Shown piece by piece: positions 1 to 8,030 of a DNA stretch of 64,000 nt; the stretch's first letter is position 1; each line of letters starts with the position of its first letter. The position numbers and the translations under genes are program-made. The stretch is from BPGX01 sp035405785 (GTDB lineage Bacteria > Bacteroidota > Bacteroidia > B-17B0 > Aurantibacillaceae): the NCBI GenBank assembly GCA_035405785.1, contig DAONJS010000001.1, forward strand, positions 372,001 to 436,000, in the 5' to 3' direction. The notes beneath the pieces are model-generated. The model ran no database searches, was not told where the DNA came from, and saw nothing but the letters and a program-made list of their open reading frames with translations.

Positions 1-84
1 AATGATTTACAAAATGTTGCAAAAGAATTATTTACCGAAAAAAATTGTAGTGTATTATATTATTTGAGGAATGAGGTGAAATAA
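1..84 (+). CDS. C-terminal end of an M16-like zinc peptidase (partial)
   Basis: Frame 1 is open from the window edge to a TAA at 82-84 and gives 27 residues, including NVAKELFTEKNCSVLYYL. This resembles the last strand of M16 (insulinase/pitrilysin) peptidases, which often end in a ...VAKKYF...VLYYLP-like segment. Only the tail is visible, so the HXXEH metal site cannot be checked. The family call rests on this short similarity and on the frame ending cleanly before the non-coding stretch. The gene converges on murF-alr. Confidence 0.5.
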   Translation, partial: NDLQNVAKELFTEKNCSVLYYLRNEVK

Positions 85-153
85 AAATAAGCGGGAATTA
101 TGTAGATGTTTATTGTAATAATTAGACTAAATTAAATTCAAAATTCTTTACCA

Positions 154-218
154 TTCACTTTTCAAAACTCGGCTCTATTAACTATTCACTAAATGTCAGT
201 GCTCTTCACTTTTCACTC
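154..218. repeat. Heptamer repeat (TTCACTN) overlapping the murF-alr stop codon
   Basis: TTCACTT occurs at 154-160, TTCACTA at 185-191, and adjacent TTCACTT and TTCACTC at 205-218. The murF-alr stop codon (213-215 on the minus strand) lies inside the last unit. The same heptamer family occurs at the 3' ends of dnaA and rnr. Confidence 0.6.
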
Positions 219-2669
219 ATACACATACACTCTTTTCACTCTTGATGAAATTGATGTGAGAATTTCATAAGGAATGGTTTGTGTGGCTTTGCTCATTCTT
301 ATTATATCTTCAATACTATCAAATATAACAATTTCATCTCCTGCTTTTGCATTTGTTTGACTCACATCTATCATTGTCATATCCATACATACATTGCCAA
401 TTGTAGCTGCAAATTGGCCATTATGTTTTACAGAAAAATTTCCGTTTCCTAACTTTCTTGAAAAACCATCTGCATAACCAATAGGAATAACAGCAATGAT
501 ACTATCTTTTTCAATTTTTCCATTTCTGCTGTATCCTACAGTATCTCCTTTTTTCAAATGTTTCACCTGAGCAATTTTAGTAGTTAATGATAAAACATTT
601 TTCAAATGTTGTTGTTCAATTAAATTTTCTGATATACCATACATTCCAATGCCAATTCTTACCATATCAAAATGAGCATCAGGAAATTTGCTAATAGCTG
701 CTGAATTACAAATATGTTTGATAATACGGTATTGCAATTTTTCTTCAATGTAGTGTGCAATTTTTTTGAATGTTTCAATTTGTTGAAGCGTAAAATCTTT
801 GTGTTCATCGCTTTCAGAAGCCGCTAAATGCGAGAATACACTCTTAATAGTAATTGCAGGATTTTTTTGAATAATATTCACCAAATTCTCTACTTCATCA
901 GGGAGAAATCCTAAACGGTGCATTCCAGTATCTATTTTCAAATGTATAGGATAATGCTGAATTCCTTGTCTGTTCAACTCTTCAATAAATGCGTGGAGTA
1001 TTTCAAAAGAATAAATTTCTGGTTCTAATTGATGATTGATAATATCATTGAAAGAATGAATCTCTGGAAGCATCACCATAATAGGTGTTTGAATCCCTGC
1101 CTGCTTAAGTTCTACACCTTCATCAGTATATGCTACCGCAAAATAATCAATGCCAAATTTTTGCAAAGCATAAGCCAACTCTATACTTCCTGAACCATAA
1201 GCGGCGGCTTTAATCATACACATTAACTTTTTATTCTTTCCCACTAAATTTTTGTAGTAACTTAAGTTATTCCACAATGCAGGAATGTTGATTTCTAAAA
1301 TGGTGTCGTGTGTTTTTAATTCAAGGAGTTGTGCAATTTTTTCAAATTCAAATTTGCGAGCACCTTTTAATAAAATGGTAGCATTATCAAACTCTGTAGA
1401 ATGACTCATTAAATTATCAATACATTCAGAGGTTGTAAGATAATGTGTATAAGAGATATTTATTTTTGATAAATAATTTTTCCATTGCTGACCAATGAGT
1501 ATTATTTTGTTAAGAGGATAGTGATGAATAATTTGAATGGCTTTTGAATAAACATCGTCAAAATTTTTTATTTCATCAAAATCTGATAAGATAAGCACCT
1601 TCTTGGGAGATACATAATGATGTAAGTAACTCATTGCAATTTGAAATGAATCAATATCTGAATTGTAATAGTCGCCAATTAAAGTAGATTGAAATTTTGC
1701 TTTTTTAATTTCTAATCGTAATGAAACAACGGGCAAATGAGCAAAAGAAGGTAGTATTTTTTGTATTAAAGATTTGTTGAGAAAATAAATACAGGTAAAA
1801 CAAGTAATGGAATTTTTAATAGATGCTTCATCTACAAAAGGTATTTGAAAAGTATATTCTTCATCATCAATTTTTAGAGTAATAACAGAATAATTGAATT
1901 TTATTTCTACAGATTTGACAAAGATTTTATCAGTAGGTAATTCTGAGATATTGATAAAATGTGATGGAAAATTTTGTTGTTGTAAAAAAGCATTGTGATA
2001 CCTTTGAATAATTGAAATTTTGCTGTGAGATAATAATTTAAGTTTTTCATTTAATTTTTCTGTATCGTTTGAAAAACCTTCTGAATGTGCAGTTCCAAAA
2101 TGTGTGAGTATAGCAATTTCGGGCTGAATAATTTTTTCTAATTGTTCCATTTCATTAGGTAAAGATATACCTGCTTCAAAAATTCCAAGTGTGTGAGTTT
2201 CATTTAAATTCAAAACAGATAAAGGAACACCTATTTGAGAATTAAAACTTCTTGGACTTCGGCAAATGTTGTATTCATTAGACAATAAGAAATACAACCA
2301 TTCTTTGACAACTGTTTTTCCATTACTACCTGTAATTCCTATTACTGGAATATTAAATTGTTTTCTGTGATAAATGGCTAACTGATGAAGTGCATTTTGG
2401 GTATTTGAAACAACAATATAATTTGCATCTTCAAATAAAAAATCTTTCTCAATATATTCCACTAAAAAATAACGAATACCTTTCTGATAAGCATTTTTTA
2501 TAAACCTATGACCATCATTTTTAGAACTAACAAGGGCTACAAATAAACTATTTTGCGAAACAGTTATTTGCCTTGTATCAAAATAGATGTTTTGAATATT
2601 TTGGTCATTTAAAATAATTTGATGAGAACATTGTGTAATTTCTGCAATTTTAGAAAAGTAATACTTCAT
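213..2669 (-). CDS. murF-alr: Bifunctional UDP-MurNAc-tripeptide:D-Ala-D-Ala ligase / alanine racemase
   Basis: This single 818-residue chain joins two peptidoglycan enzymes. Residues 1 to about 450 are MurF, which adds D-Ala-D-Ala to UDP-MurNAc-tripeptide in the cytoplasm. They carry the ATP loop GITGSNGKT (111-119) and KGARKFEFEK near 435-444. Residues from about 455 are a PLP alanine racemase, with the cofactor lysine in MIKAAAYGSG (K487), the MYGIS and GYSRNG segments, and the C-terminal VCMDMTMIDVS motif. The fusion couples D-Ala production to its use and is known in Bacteroidota. The PLP motif is KAAAYG rather than the commoner KANAYG. The start codon overlaps the tdk stop by 4 nt (ATGA), so the two genes are translationally coupled. 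Confidence 0.96.
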   Translation of the reverse strand: MKYYFSKIAEITQCSHQIILNDQNIQNIYFDTRQITVSQNSLFVALVSSKNDGHRFIKNAYQKGIRYFLVEYIEKDFLFEDANYIVVSNTQNALHQLAIYHRKQFNIPVIGITGSNGKTVVKEWLYFLLSNEYNICRSPRSFNSQIGVPLSVLNLNETHTLGIFEAGISLPNEMEQLEKIIQPEIAILTHFGTAHSEGFSNDTEKLNEKLKLLSHSKISIIQRYHNAFLQQQNFPSHFINISELPTDKIFVKSVEIKFNYSVITLKIDDEEYTFQIPFVDEASIKNSITCFTCIYFLNKSLIQKILPSFAHLPVVSLRLEIKKAKFQSTLIGDYYNSDIDSFQIAMSYLHHYVSPKKVLILSDFDEIKNFDDVYSKAIQIIHHYPLNKIILIGQQWKNYLSKINISYTHYLTTSECIDNLMSHSTEFDNATILLKGARKFEFEKIAQLLELKTHDTILEINIPALWNNLSYYKNLVGKNKKLMCMIKAAAYGSGSIELAYALQKFGIDYFAVAYTDEGVELKQAGIQTPIMVMLPEIHSFNDIINHQLEPEIYSFEILHAFIEELNRQGIQHYPIHLKIDTGMHRLGFLPDEVENLVNIIQKNPAITIKSVFSHLAASESDEHKDFTLQQIETFKKIAHYIEEKLQYRIIKHICNSAAISKFPDAHFDMVRIGIGMYGISENLIEQQHLKNVLSLTTKIAQVKHLKKGDTVGYSRNGKIEKDSIIAVIPIGYADGFSRKLGNGNFSVKHNGQFAATIGNVCMDMTMIDVSQTNAKAGDEIVIFDSIEDIIRMSKATQTIPYEILTSISSRVKRVYVYE

Positions 2670-3250
2670 TGCTCTTTTTTGAAAGTATTATTAAAACATT
2701 GACGACAAAGTGGAATATAACTGTCTTTTTCACCTAATAAAATTAAATTTTCTGAGGATGAAATTCTATGAGACACATAAGCAAGATTACCGCATTTTAC
2801 ACATATTGCGTGAACTTTTGTAACATATTCAGCGACTGCTAATAATTGTGGCATAACACCAAAGGGATTTCCTTTATAATCCATATCCAAACCTGCAATA
2901 ATTACCCGAATGCCGTGATTTGCTAAATAAGTAGCCACTTCAACTAAATTGCTATCAAAAAATTGTCCTTCATCTATGCCTACAACATCAGTATTTTCAA
3001 TATCTACAAGAAGCTGAATACTTTGACTATTTTGAACGGGAATGCTTGTAATTTCTCTACCTTCGTGAGAAACTATTTTGAGCGCATCGTATCGTGTATC
3101 TATTTGAGGTTTAAAAATCTGAATTTTTTGTTGAGCGAATTCTGCTCTTTTCAATCTGCGGATAAGTTCTTCTGTTTTCCCTGAAAACATACTTCCGCAA
3201 ATAACTTCAATCCAACCTTTTCTATTTTCGTTTTTAATTTCTAAAAACAT
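2666..3250 (-). CDS. tdk: Thymidine kinase
   Basis: A 194-residue type II thymidine kinase that phosphorylates thymidine to dTMP in the salvage pathway. The P-loop GSMFSGKTEELIRRLKRAEF lies near residue 20. VVGIDEGQFFD carries the catalytic Glu. Two zinc-binding cysteine pairs, CVKC and CRQC, frame the lasso region near the C-terminus. Length is normal for the family. It is the first gene of a two-gene operon with murF-alr (ATGA overlap), and a TATTTTTG promoter lies 25 nt upstream of its start. Confidence 0.96.
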   Translation of the reverse strand: MFLEIKNENRKGWIEVICGSMFSGKTEELIRRLKRAEFAQQKIQIFKPQIDTRYDALKIVSHEGREITSIPVQNSQSIQLLVDIENTDVVGIDEGQFFDSNLVEVATYLANHGIRVIIAGLDMDYKGNPFGVMPQLLAVAEYVTKVHAICVKCGNLAYVSHRISSSENLILLGEKDSYIPLCRQCFNNTFKKEQ

Positions 3251-3275
3251 AAAATTATTATGCTACAAAGTTGCA

Positions 3276-3283
3276 CAAAAATA
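3276..3283 (-). promoter_or_regulatory. tdk -7 box (TATTTTTG)
   Basis: Exact match to the Bacteroidota TAnnTTTG -7 element on the minus strand, 25 nt before the tdk ATG. No clear -33 element was identified. Confidence 0.6.
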
Positions 3284-3319
3284 AGGAGTGAAGCAAGGAA
3301 ATTTTTTATTCAAATTATA

Positions 3320-3368
3320 TTCAATTTTCAATTTTCAATGCTCAATATACAATTTTCAATGCTCAATT
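3320..3368. repeat. Seven tandem heptamers, consensus YTCAATN
   Basis: Seven contiguous 7-nt units can be read: TTCAATT, TTCAATT, TTCAATG, CTCAATA, TACAATT, TTCAATG, CTCAATT. The same unit recurs at 17807-17841 and, on the other strand, at 28314-28355. Confidence 0.8.
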
Positions 3369-3376
3369 ATTTTAAA

Positions 3377-3417
3377 CACAAAGCACACAGAGAAATTTTC
3401 ACAAAGAACACAAATTA
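3377..3417. repeat. Period-9 array CACAAAGNA
   Basis: CACAAAGCA and CACAGAGAA (3377-3394) are followed by a 5-nt spacer and then CACAAAGAA and CACAAATTA (3400-3417). Related nonamers, CTCGCAAAG and CACGCAAAG, flank the hairpin element at 25900. Confidence 0.6.
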
Positions 3418-3423
3418 TAATAG

Positions 3424-3508
3424 TTTTTAGTTATGAGTTTTTAATTTTTAGTTGATGATTTTGAGGTAAAATTAACTAAAAACTAAACACTAAAAACTCA
3501 AAACTAAA
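3424..3508. repeat. Opposed heptamer arrays TTTTTAG / AACTAAA
   Basis: Six heptamers, starting TTTTTAG and TTATGAG, run from 3424 to 3465. Five of the complementary type (AACTAAA, AACTAAA, CACTAAA, AACTCAA, AACTAAA) run from 3474 to 3508. The two arms are roughly inverted and could form an imperfect hairpin. The same units occur at 5112-5167 and 28273-28300. Confidence 0.65.
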
Positions 3509-3526
3509 CACTTTTCATTTTTCACT

Positions 3527-3567
3527 TGCCGACGCTTCGGTCGGCATGCTGACCTTTAGCGTCAGCA
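3527..3567. repeat. Two-hairpin repeat element, copy 1
   Basis: Hairpin 1 has stem TGCCGAC/GTCGGCA (3527-3533 with 3540-3546). Hairpin 2 has stem TGCTGAC/GTCAGCA (3547-3553 with 3561-3567). The T-to-C and A-to-G changes between the stems compensate each other. A 14-nt direct repeat, TTCATTTTTCACTT, flanks the element (3514-3527 and 3569-3582). It sits between divergent genes, so it is not simply a terminator. Confidence 0.75.
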
Positions 3568-3596
3568 CTTCATTTTTCACTTTAATGATAAATGCT

Positions 3597-3604
3597 TATT
3601 TTTG
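3597..3604 (+). promoter_or_regulatory. U32 gene -7 box (TATTTTTG)
   Basis: Exact TAnnTTTG match, 20 nt before the ATG at 3625. It lies inside the apparent in-frame upstream extension that begins at 3592, which argues for the later start. Confidence 0.65.
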
Positions 3605-3624
3605 CAGTTTCAAAAAAATTTAGA

Positions 3625-4860
3625 ATGGAAAAAATGGAACTAATGTCGCCTGCAGGTAGTTTTGAGTCATTGATGGCGGCAATTAAATCGGGGTGCAATT
3701 CTGTGTATTTTGGAATTGAACAATTAAATATGCGTGCTCGTTCTTCAATTAATTTTACTTTAGAAGATTTGAAAGAGATTGCTCAAATTGCAAAAGAAAA
3801 TAATATCAAAACTTACATTACATTAAATACCATTGTGTATGATCACGATTTAAGATTAATGAGAGAAATTGTAGATGCTGCAAAATCTAACGGAATTGAT
3901 GCTATAATTGCTTCCGATCATGCGGTATTGAATTATTGCAGAAAAATTGGAATGGTTGCTCATATTTCTACACAATGTAATATTACAAATATAGAATCGG
4001 TGGAATTTTACTCTGCATTTGCAGATGTAATGGTGCTTTCAAGAGAATTAAGTTTAAAACAAGTATCGGATATAGTTAGAGAAATTAAAAGAAGAGAAAT
4101 TACAGGACCATCTGGAAAATTAGTCAGAATAGAGATATTTGGACACGGTGCTTTGTGTATGGCTGTATCAGGAAAATGCTATTTGAGTTTGCATTCTCAT
4201 AATGCTTCTGCTAACAGAGGAGCGTGTATTCAAAATTGCAGAAGAAGTTATATTGTTATTGATAAAGAAGAAGGATATGAGTTAGAAATAGATAATGAAT
4301 ATATTATGTCTGCAAAAGATTTATGTACAATTGATTTTTTGGATAAAATAATTGATGCAGGAGTGAGTGTATTAAAAATTGAAGGAAGAGGTCGTTCTGC
4401 TGATTATGTGTATGAAACAACAAAATGTTATCGTGAAGCCATAGATAGTATTTATGAAAATACATATACTCAGGAAAAAATTGATGAGTGGAAAAAAAGA
4501 TTATCAACTGTGTTTAATAGAGGATTTTGGGATGGTTATTATTTAGGAAGGAAGATGGGAGAGTGGAGTAAAGAACACGGTTCATCGGCTACTAAAAAGA
4601 AATTGTATTTAGGTGTTGGAAGGAAATATTTTGATAAAATACAGGTCGGCGAGTTTAAAATAGAAACACATTCGTTATCTGTTGGAGATGAAGTAATCAT
4701 TACAGGACCAAAAGTAGGATTAATAAAAACAAAAGTTGAAGAACTGCGAGTGAATGACACACCCGTTGAAGTAGTGAGCAAAGGTACTGTGTTTTCAATG
4801 AAAGTCCCTGAAAAAATTTTTCCAAATGATAAATTGTATAAATGGATAGATGAAGAATGA
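3625..4860 (+). CDS. Peptidase U32 family protein, TrhP/YegQ-like
   Basis: A 411-residue U32-family protein. It begins MEKMELMSPAGSFESLMAAI and carries the family signature around EIFGHGALCMAVSGKCYLS, followed by further cysteines (RGACIQNC) suited to an iron-sulfur cluster. Characterised relatives (TrhP/YegQ) act with prephenate in 5-hydroxyuridine formation at tRNA position 34, and others are called collagenase-like proteases. The tRNA role is the better inference here because a ferredoxin gene follows 8 nt downstream. An ATG at 3592 is in frame but precedes the promoter TATTTTTG at 3597, so I place the start at 3625 (3634 is also possible). Confidence 0.85.
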   Translation: MEKMELMSPAGSFESLMAAIKSGCNSVYFGIEQLNMRARSSINFTLEDLKEIAQIAKENNIKTYITLNTIVYDHDLRLMREIVDAAKSNGIDAIIASDHAVLNYCRKIGMVAHISTQCNITNIESVEFYSAFADVMVLSRELSLKQVSDIVREIKRREITGPSGKLVRIEIFGHGALCMAVSGKCYLSLHSHNASANRGACIQNCRRSYIVIDKEEGYELEIDNEYIMSAKDLCTIDFLDKIIDAGVSVLKIEGRGRSADYVYETTKCYREAIDSIYENTYTQEKIDEWKKRLSTVFNRGFWDGYYLGRKMGEWSKEHGSSATKKKLYLGVGRKYFDKIQVGEFKIETHSLSVGDEVIITGPKVGLIKTKVEELRVNDTPVEVVSKGTVFSMKVPEKIFPNDKLYKWIDEE

Positions 4861-4868
4861 TTTAGTTT

Positions 4869-5108
4869 ATGAAAGAAAAGCAGTTAAGAATTATACAGTA
4901 TAGACAAAAATGTATAGGGTGCAATGCTTGTGTAGAAGCCGCAGAACAAAGATGGAGAATGTCTAAAAAAGACGGGAAGAGTGTTTTAATAGGCGGGAAG
5001 GAAAAAAAGGGAATTTATTCAGTAATTGTTCATATAAATGAATATGAATCAAATTTAGAAGCGGCTAAAAATTGTCCTGTTAATATCATTAAGGTAGAGA
5101 AGATTTAA
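4869..5108 (+). CDS. Small [4Fe-4S] ferredoxin-like protein
   Basis: A 79-residue cytosolic protein. CIGCNAC near residue 17 and a distal CP (KNCPVNIIKV) supply four cysteines, enough for one [4Fe-4S] cluster. Classical 2[4Fe-4S] ferredoxins have two such sets. A basic middle segment (RWRMSKKDGK) separates the halves. It lies 8 nt after the U32 gene, so it is co-transcribed with it. I infer that it delivers electrons or a cluster to that enzyme. The two-hairpin element ending in a T-run at 5169-5226 probably terminates the operon. Confidence 0.82.
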   Translation: MKEKQLRIIQYRQKCIGCNACVEAAEQRWRMSKKDGKSVLIGGKEKKGIYSVIVHINEYESNLEAAKNCPVNIIKVEKI

Positions 5109-5111
5109 AAA

Positions 5112-5167
5112 GTTTTTAGTTTTGAGTGTTTAGTTTTTAGTTGATTTTTCATAGTTTTTAGTTAAGA
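5112..5167. repeat. Eight heptamers (GTTTTTA type) leading into the hairpin element
   Basis: The phase holds for eight units: GTTTTTA, GTTTTGA, GTGTTTA, GTTTTTA, GTTGATT, TTTCATA, GTTTTTA, GTTAAGA. The two-hairpin element starts 2 nt later. Confidence 0.7.
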
Positions 5168-5168
5168 G

Positions 5169-5226
5169 TGCTGACGCTATTGGTCAGCATGCTGATATGT
5201 TGTAAAACAACATCGTCAGCATTTTT
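5169..5226 (+). terminator. Two-hairpin repeat element, copy 2, with T-run
   Basis: Hairpin 1 is TGCTGAC/GTCAGCA (5169-5175 with 5183-5189). Hairpin 2 pairs TGCTGA with TCAGCA (5190-5195 with 5216-5221) and is extended by ATGTTGT/ACAACAT. Five T residues follow at 5222-5226, so it can act as an intrinsic terminator for the U32-ferredoxin operon. Confidence 0.7.
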
Positions 5227-5462
5227 AATTTTGAGTTATACCAAAGTTACTCTAATTGCCTAAAAAATTTAATTTTTAAACACAAAGAACGTCAAGATCT
5301 TTAAACAAAGGGCATAAAGATTTATTAGATTTATAAAGTCCTTCGTACATTTTGAGATATGTAATTACCTTTGTGCACTTGGTTTTAAAAATTTTGGAAA
5401 ATAGAATTCTATCAGTGAAATAATTTGAAATAAAAAAACTAAACATTAAAAACTAAAAATTT

Positions 5463-5504
5463 TTCACTTTTCACTCTTCACTCTTCACTTATCACTATTC
5501 ACTT
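5463..5504. repeat. Six tandem heptamers (TTCACTN) abutting the dnaA stop
   Basis: The units are TTCACTT, TTCACTC, TTCACTC, TTCACTT, ATCACTA and TTCACTT. The last overlaps the dnaA TAA (5503-5505, minus strand) by two bases. Confidence 0.8.
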
Positions 5505-6960
5505 ACAATGGTTTTGTAGTAATACTTAAATTCAGTTTTTTGTCAATATCTTCAATATAGTTACGGATTTGTTTATCAGTTTGTTTTAAATCTTCAATAT
5601 TTCTGCAAGCGTGTAAAACTGTAGAGTGGTCTTTTCCTCCACATAATGCCCCAATGGCTTGTAAAGAAGCTTTGGTATATTTTTTTGCAAAATACATAAT
5701 GATTTGACGGGGCTGAACAATTTCTCTGCGACGAGTTTTTGCTTTTAGTTCTTCGGGTTTCAAATTAAAATATTCACAAACAATTTTTTGAATCATATCT
5801 ACAGTAATCTCACGATTGATATTTCTTGCAAACTTATCTACAATTTCTTTAGCAAGTTCAACAGTAATTTCTCTTTTATTAATAGATGCATGAGCCATTA
5901 TTGAAATCAATGCTCCTTCTAATTCACGAACACTTGTAGTGATACTTTGTGCAATATATGAAATCACTTCTTCCGGAATATCCATTCCTTCTAATTCTAT
6001 CTTTTTGTAAAGAATTTTTTTGCGGGTTTCATAATCAGGTGGTGTAATGTCTGCCTGTAATCCCCACTTGAAACGGGAAACTAATCTTTCCATCATATCT
6101 GGTAAGTCAATGGGGGCTCTGTCTGATGTGATCACTAATTGCTTGCCTAATTGATGTAAATGGTTAAAGATGTGAAAAAATGTTTCTTGTGTTTTTTCTT
6201 TACCGGCTAAAAACTGAATATCATCAACAATAAGCACATCTACCATTTGATAAAAGTGAACAAAATCATTTTGTTTATTTTCTCTAACAGCTTCGGTATA
6301 TTGAGTAGTAAATCTATCTGTTTGAACATACAAAACAATTTTATCAGGATGTCTTTTTTTAACTTCAATACCAATGGCTTGAGCTAAATGCGTTTTCCCT
6401 AATCCAACACCACCATATATAAAGAGAGGATTAAAAGCAGTTTGACCTAATTTTTCTGCAACAGCATAAGCGGCACTTCGAGCTAATCGGTTACATTCAC
6501 CTTCAGCAAAATTTTCAAAACTATAGTTAGGATTTAAATGTGAATCTATTTGAATTTTTTTAATACCCGGAATAGCAAACGGATTCATCTTTGGCTGATG
6601 AGCATTTGTACTGACATTAACTGAAGGATTTTTTATATTAGTACTTACATTAGGTAATTTAATAGTACCATTTTTTGACGAACTGTTATTTATTTCAATT
6701 AAATAATTTAACTCTGCATTTTTTCCAATAGTTAATTCTAAAGCTTTTTTAATTAAATCAATATAATGTTCTTCAATGTATTCATAAAAAAACATTGAAG
6801 GTACTTGAATGAGTAATTTAGTATCGTTAATTTCTAATGCTTTGATTGGTAAAAACCATGTTTGATAATTTTGATCGCTTACATTTTCTTTGATAAAAGA
6901 GAGGCAAGTTTTCCAAACTGTTTCTGCTTTCTTTTTTGAACTACTCGCGGTTTCTGCCAT
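5503..6960 (-). CDS. dnaA: Chromosomal replication initiator protein DnaA
   Basis: A 485-residue DnaA. Domain I spans roughly residues 10-90. A low-complexity linker rich in Asn, Ser and Thr follows (about 90-135). The AAA+ domain has Walker A GGVGLGKT (183-190), Walker B VLIVDDIQFL, and SDRAPIDLPDMMERLVSRF as sensor and arginine-finger region. Domain IV ends with the DNA-binding signature GGKDHSTVLHACRNI. The protein melts the origin as an ATP-bound filament. I found no DnaA-box cluster beside the gene, so oriC is probably elsewhere. Confidence 0.98.
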   Translation of the reverse strand: MAETASSSKKKAETVWKTCLSFIKENVSDQNYQTWFLPIKALEINDTKLLIQVPSMFFYEYIEEHYIDLIKKALELTIGKNAELNYLIEINNSSSKNGTIKLPNVSTNIKNPSVNVSTNAHQPKMNPFAIPGIKKIQIDSHLNPNYSFENFAEGECNRLARSAAYAVAEKLGQTAFNPLFIYGGVGLGKTHLAQAIGIEVKKRHPDKIVLYVQTDRFTTQYTEAVRENKQNDFVHFYQMVDVLIVDDIQFLAGKEKTQETFFHIFNHLHQLGKQLVITSDRAPIDLPDMMERLVSRFKWGLQADITPPDYETRKKILYKKIELEGMDIPEEVISYIAQSITTSVRELEGALISIMAHASINKREITVELAKEIVDKFARNINREITVDMIQKIVCEYFNLKPEELKAKTRRREIVQPRQIIMYFAKKYTKASLQAIGALCGGKDHSTVLHACRNIEDLKQTDKQIRNYIEDIDKKLNLSITTKPL

Positions 6961-7093
6961 ACTTGAATATTTTTTTAAGGTTAATTAATGATTAAGTATT
7001 GTTGTATAAATATTTATTGTAATGATGTAATAAATTCGGACTACAAAGTTTGGGATAAAAATTTGAATATGCAATAGTTCATAAATAATTTTT

Positions 7094-8023
7094 TTAAATC
7101 CTTTGATTTTCAGGTGATTGAAAAATTTTTTTGTTACATTCAGAAAAATTTATTACAAGTTGCCCTAACCAAATTCCAGCCCATCCTACTTGAGTAACTA
7201 ATGTTTCATTTTGATTGCTGTTCTTTATAGATACAGGTTTTTCAAGAAATGTATGTGTGTGTCCACCAATGATTAAATCTGTGTATTTGCAATGCTTTGC
7301 TAAAATCACATCACTTACTTTATTAGTTTTGTATTCATAACCTAAATGGCTTAAGCAAATGATGTAATCGCATTTTTCTTCTTCTTTGAGAATTTTTTCT
7401 GTGATTAGTAATTTTTCAATAGGATCATTGTAAATGATATTACCATAATTTTCTTTTAAAACAAGACCATCTAATTCAATGCCTACTCCTGTAATTCCAA
7501 TTTTTATCCCATTCTTCTTGATAATTTTATATTTCAAAATTTTATTATGCAAAGGTGTGTTTGAAAAATCATAATTACAATTTACAAATTGAAAGGTAGC
7601 GTGTGGCAATTGTTTTACAATATTTTCTATTCCTAAATCAAAATCATGATTACCAAGCGTGGATAAATCATAGCCCATTTTACTCATTAGTTTGAATTCT
7701 AATTCGCCGTGATAATAATTGAAATAAGGCGTGCCTTGAAAGATATCTCCAGCATCTAAAAGTAAAACATTGTTATCAAACTCATTGCGAATTTTTTCAA
7801 TGATGGCAGCTCTTTTGGCAAATCCTCCTAATCCCGGATATTTAGGATCGTTATCAGGAAATGGTTCTATTCTGCTATGTTGGTCATTTGTGTATAAAAT
7901 AACTAATGTTTTGCTTTTACCTTGTTTTTCTAAAACTTTTGCTAATGTAGAAAAATTACTCATTAAATAAGCACTGCCTAAAAAGTATTTGATAAATTCT
8001 CTTCTATTTAAAAATGTTTTCAT
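7094..8023 (-). CDS. Metallophosphoesterase half of a split 5'-nucleotidase (Tat-exported)
   Basis: This 309-residue protein equals the N-terminal catalytic half of UshA-type 5'-nucleotidases. Metal-site motifs are TNDQHSRIEP (about 45-54), DAGDIFQGTPY, TLGNHDFDLG, CLSHLGYE and IGGHTHT. The N-terminus NRREFIKYFLGSA is a twin-arginine signal, so a folded, metal-loaded enzyme is probably exported. The substrate-binding C-terminal domain is absent here and is encoded by the gene just upstream, 7 nt away. Together the pair would hydrolyse periplasmic nucleotides. The order is reversed relative to fused UshA, so this is not a simple frameshift. Confidence 0.85.
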   Translation of the reverse strand: MKTFLNRREFIKYFLGSAYLMSNFSTLAKVLEKQGKSKTLVILYTNDQHSRIEPFPDNDPKYPGLGGFAKRAAIIEKIRNEFDNNVLLLDAGDIFQGTPYFNYYHGELEFKLMSKMGYDLSTLGNHDFDLGIENIVKQLPHATFQFVNCNYDFSNTPLHNKILKYKIIKKNGIKIGITGVGIELDGLVLKENYGNIIYNDPIEKLLITEKILKEEEKCDYIICLSHLGYEYKTNKVSDVILAKHCKYTDLIIGGHTHTFLEKPVSIKNSNQNETLVTQVGWAGIWLGQLVINFSECNKKIFQSPENQRI

Positions 8024-8030
8024 AATGGAA

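Larger units (their letters stand above)
3251..3624. other. Repeat-filled divergent intergenic region between tdk and the U32 gene
   Basis: This 374-nt gap holds the tdk promoter, heptamer arrays (3320-3368, 3424-3465, 3474-3508), a period-9 array (3377-3417), the two-hairpin element (3527-3567) and the U32 promoter at 3597. I see no coding potential. Apart from the promoters, most of the gap is short-period repeat. Confidence 0.7.
5109..5502. other. Repeat-filled convergent intergenic region between the ferredoxin gene and dnaA
   Basis: No coding potential. It holds heptamers at 5112-5167, the two-hairpin element or terminator at 5169-5226, degenerate CACAAAGAAC-type text near 5280, and a second heptamer array at 5463-5504 that runs into the dnaA stop codon. 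Confidence 0.7.

Noticed and set aside
3320..3368. CRISPR array
   Set aside because: Repeats are 7 nt with no regular spacers and no cas genes are in the window.
5169..5226. Riboswitch
   Set aside because: It follows the operon rather than leading it, and the same fold occurs in unrelated positions; a terminator or repeat explains it.
6961..7093. Origin of replication beside dnaA
   Set aside because: No cluster of DnaA boxes is visible. The only perfect TTATCCACA I found (55414-55422) is single and inside a permease gene.
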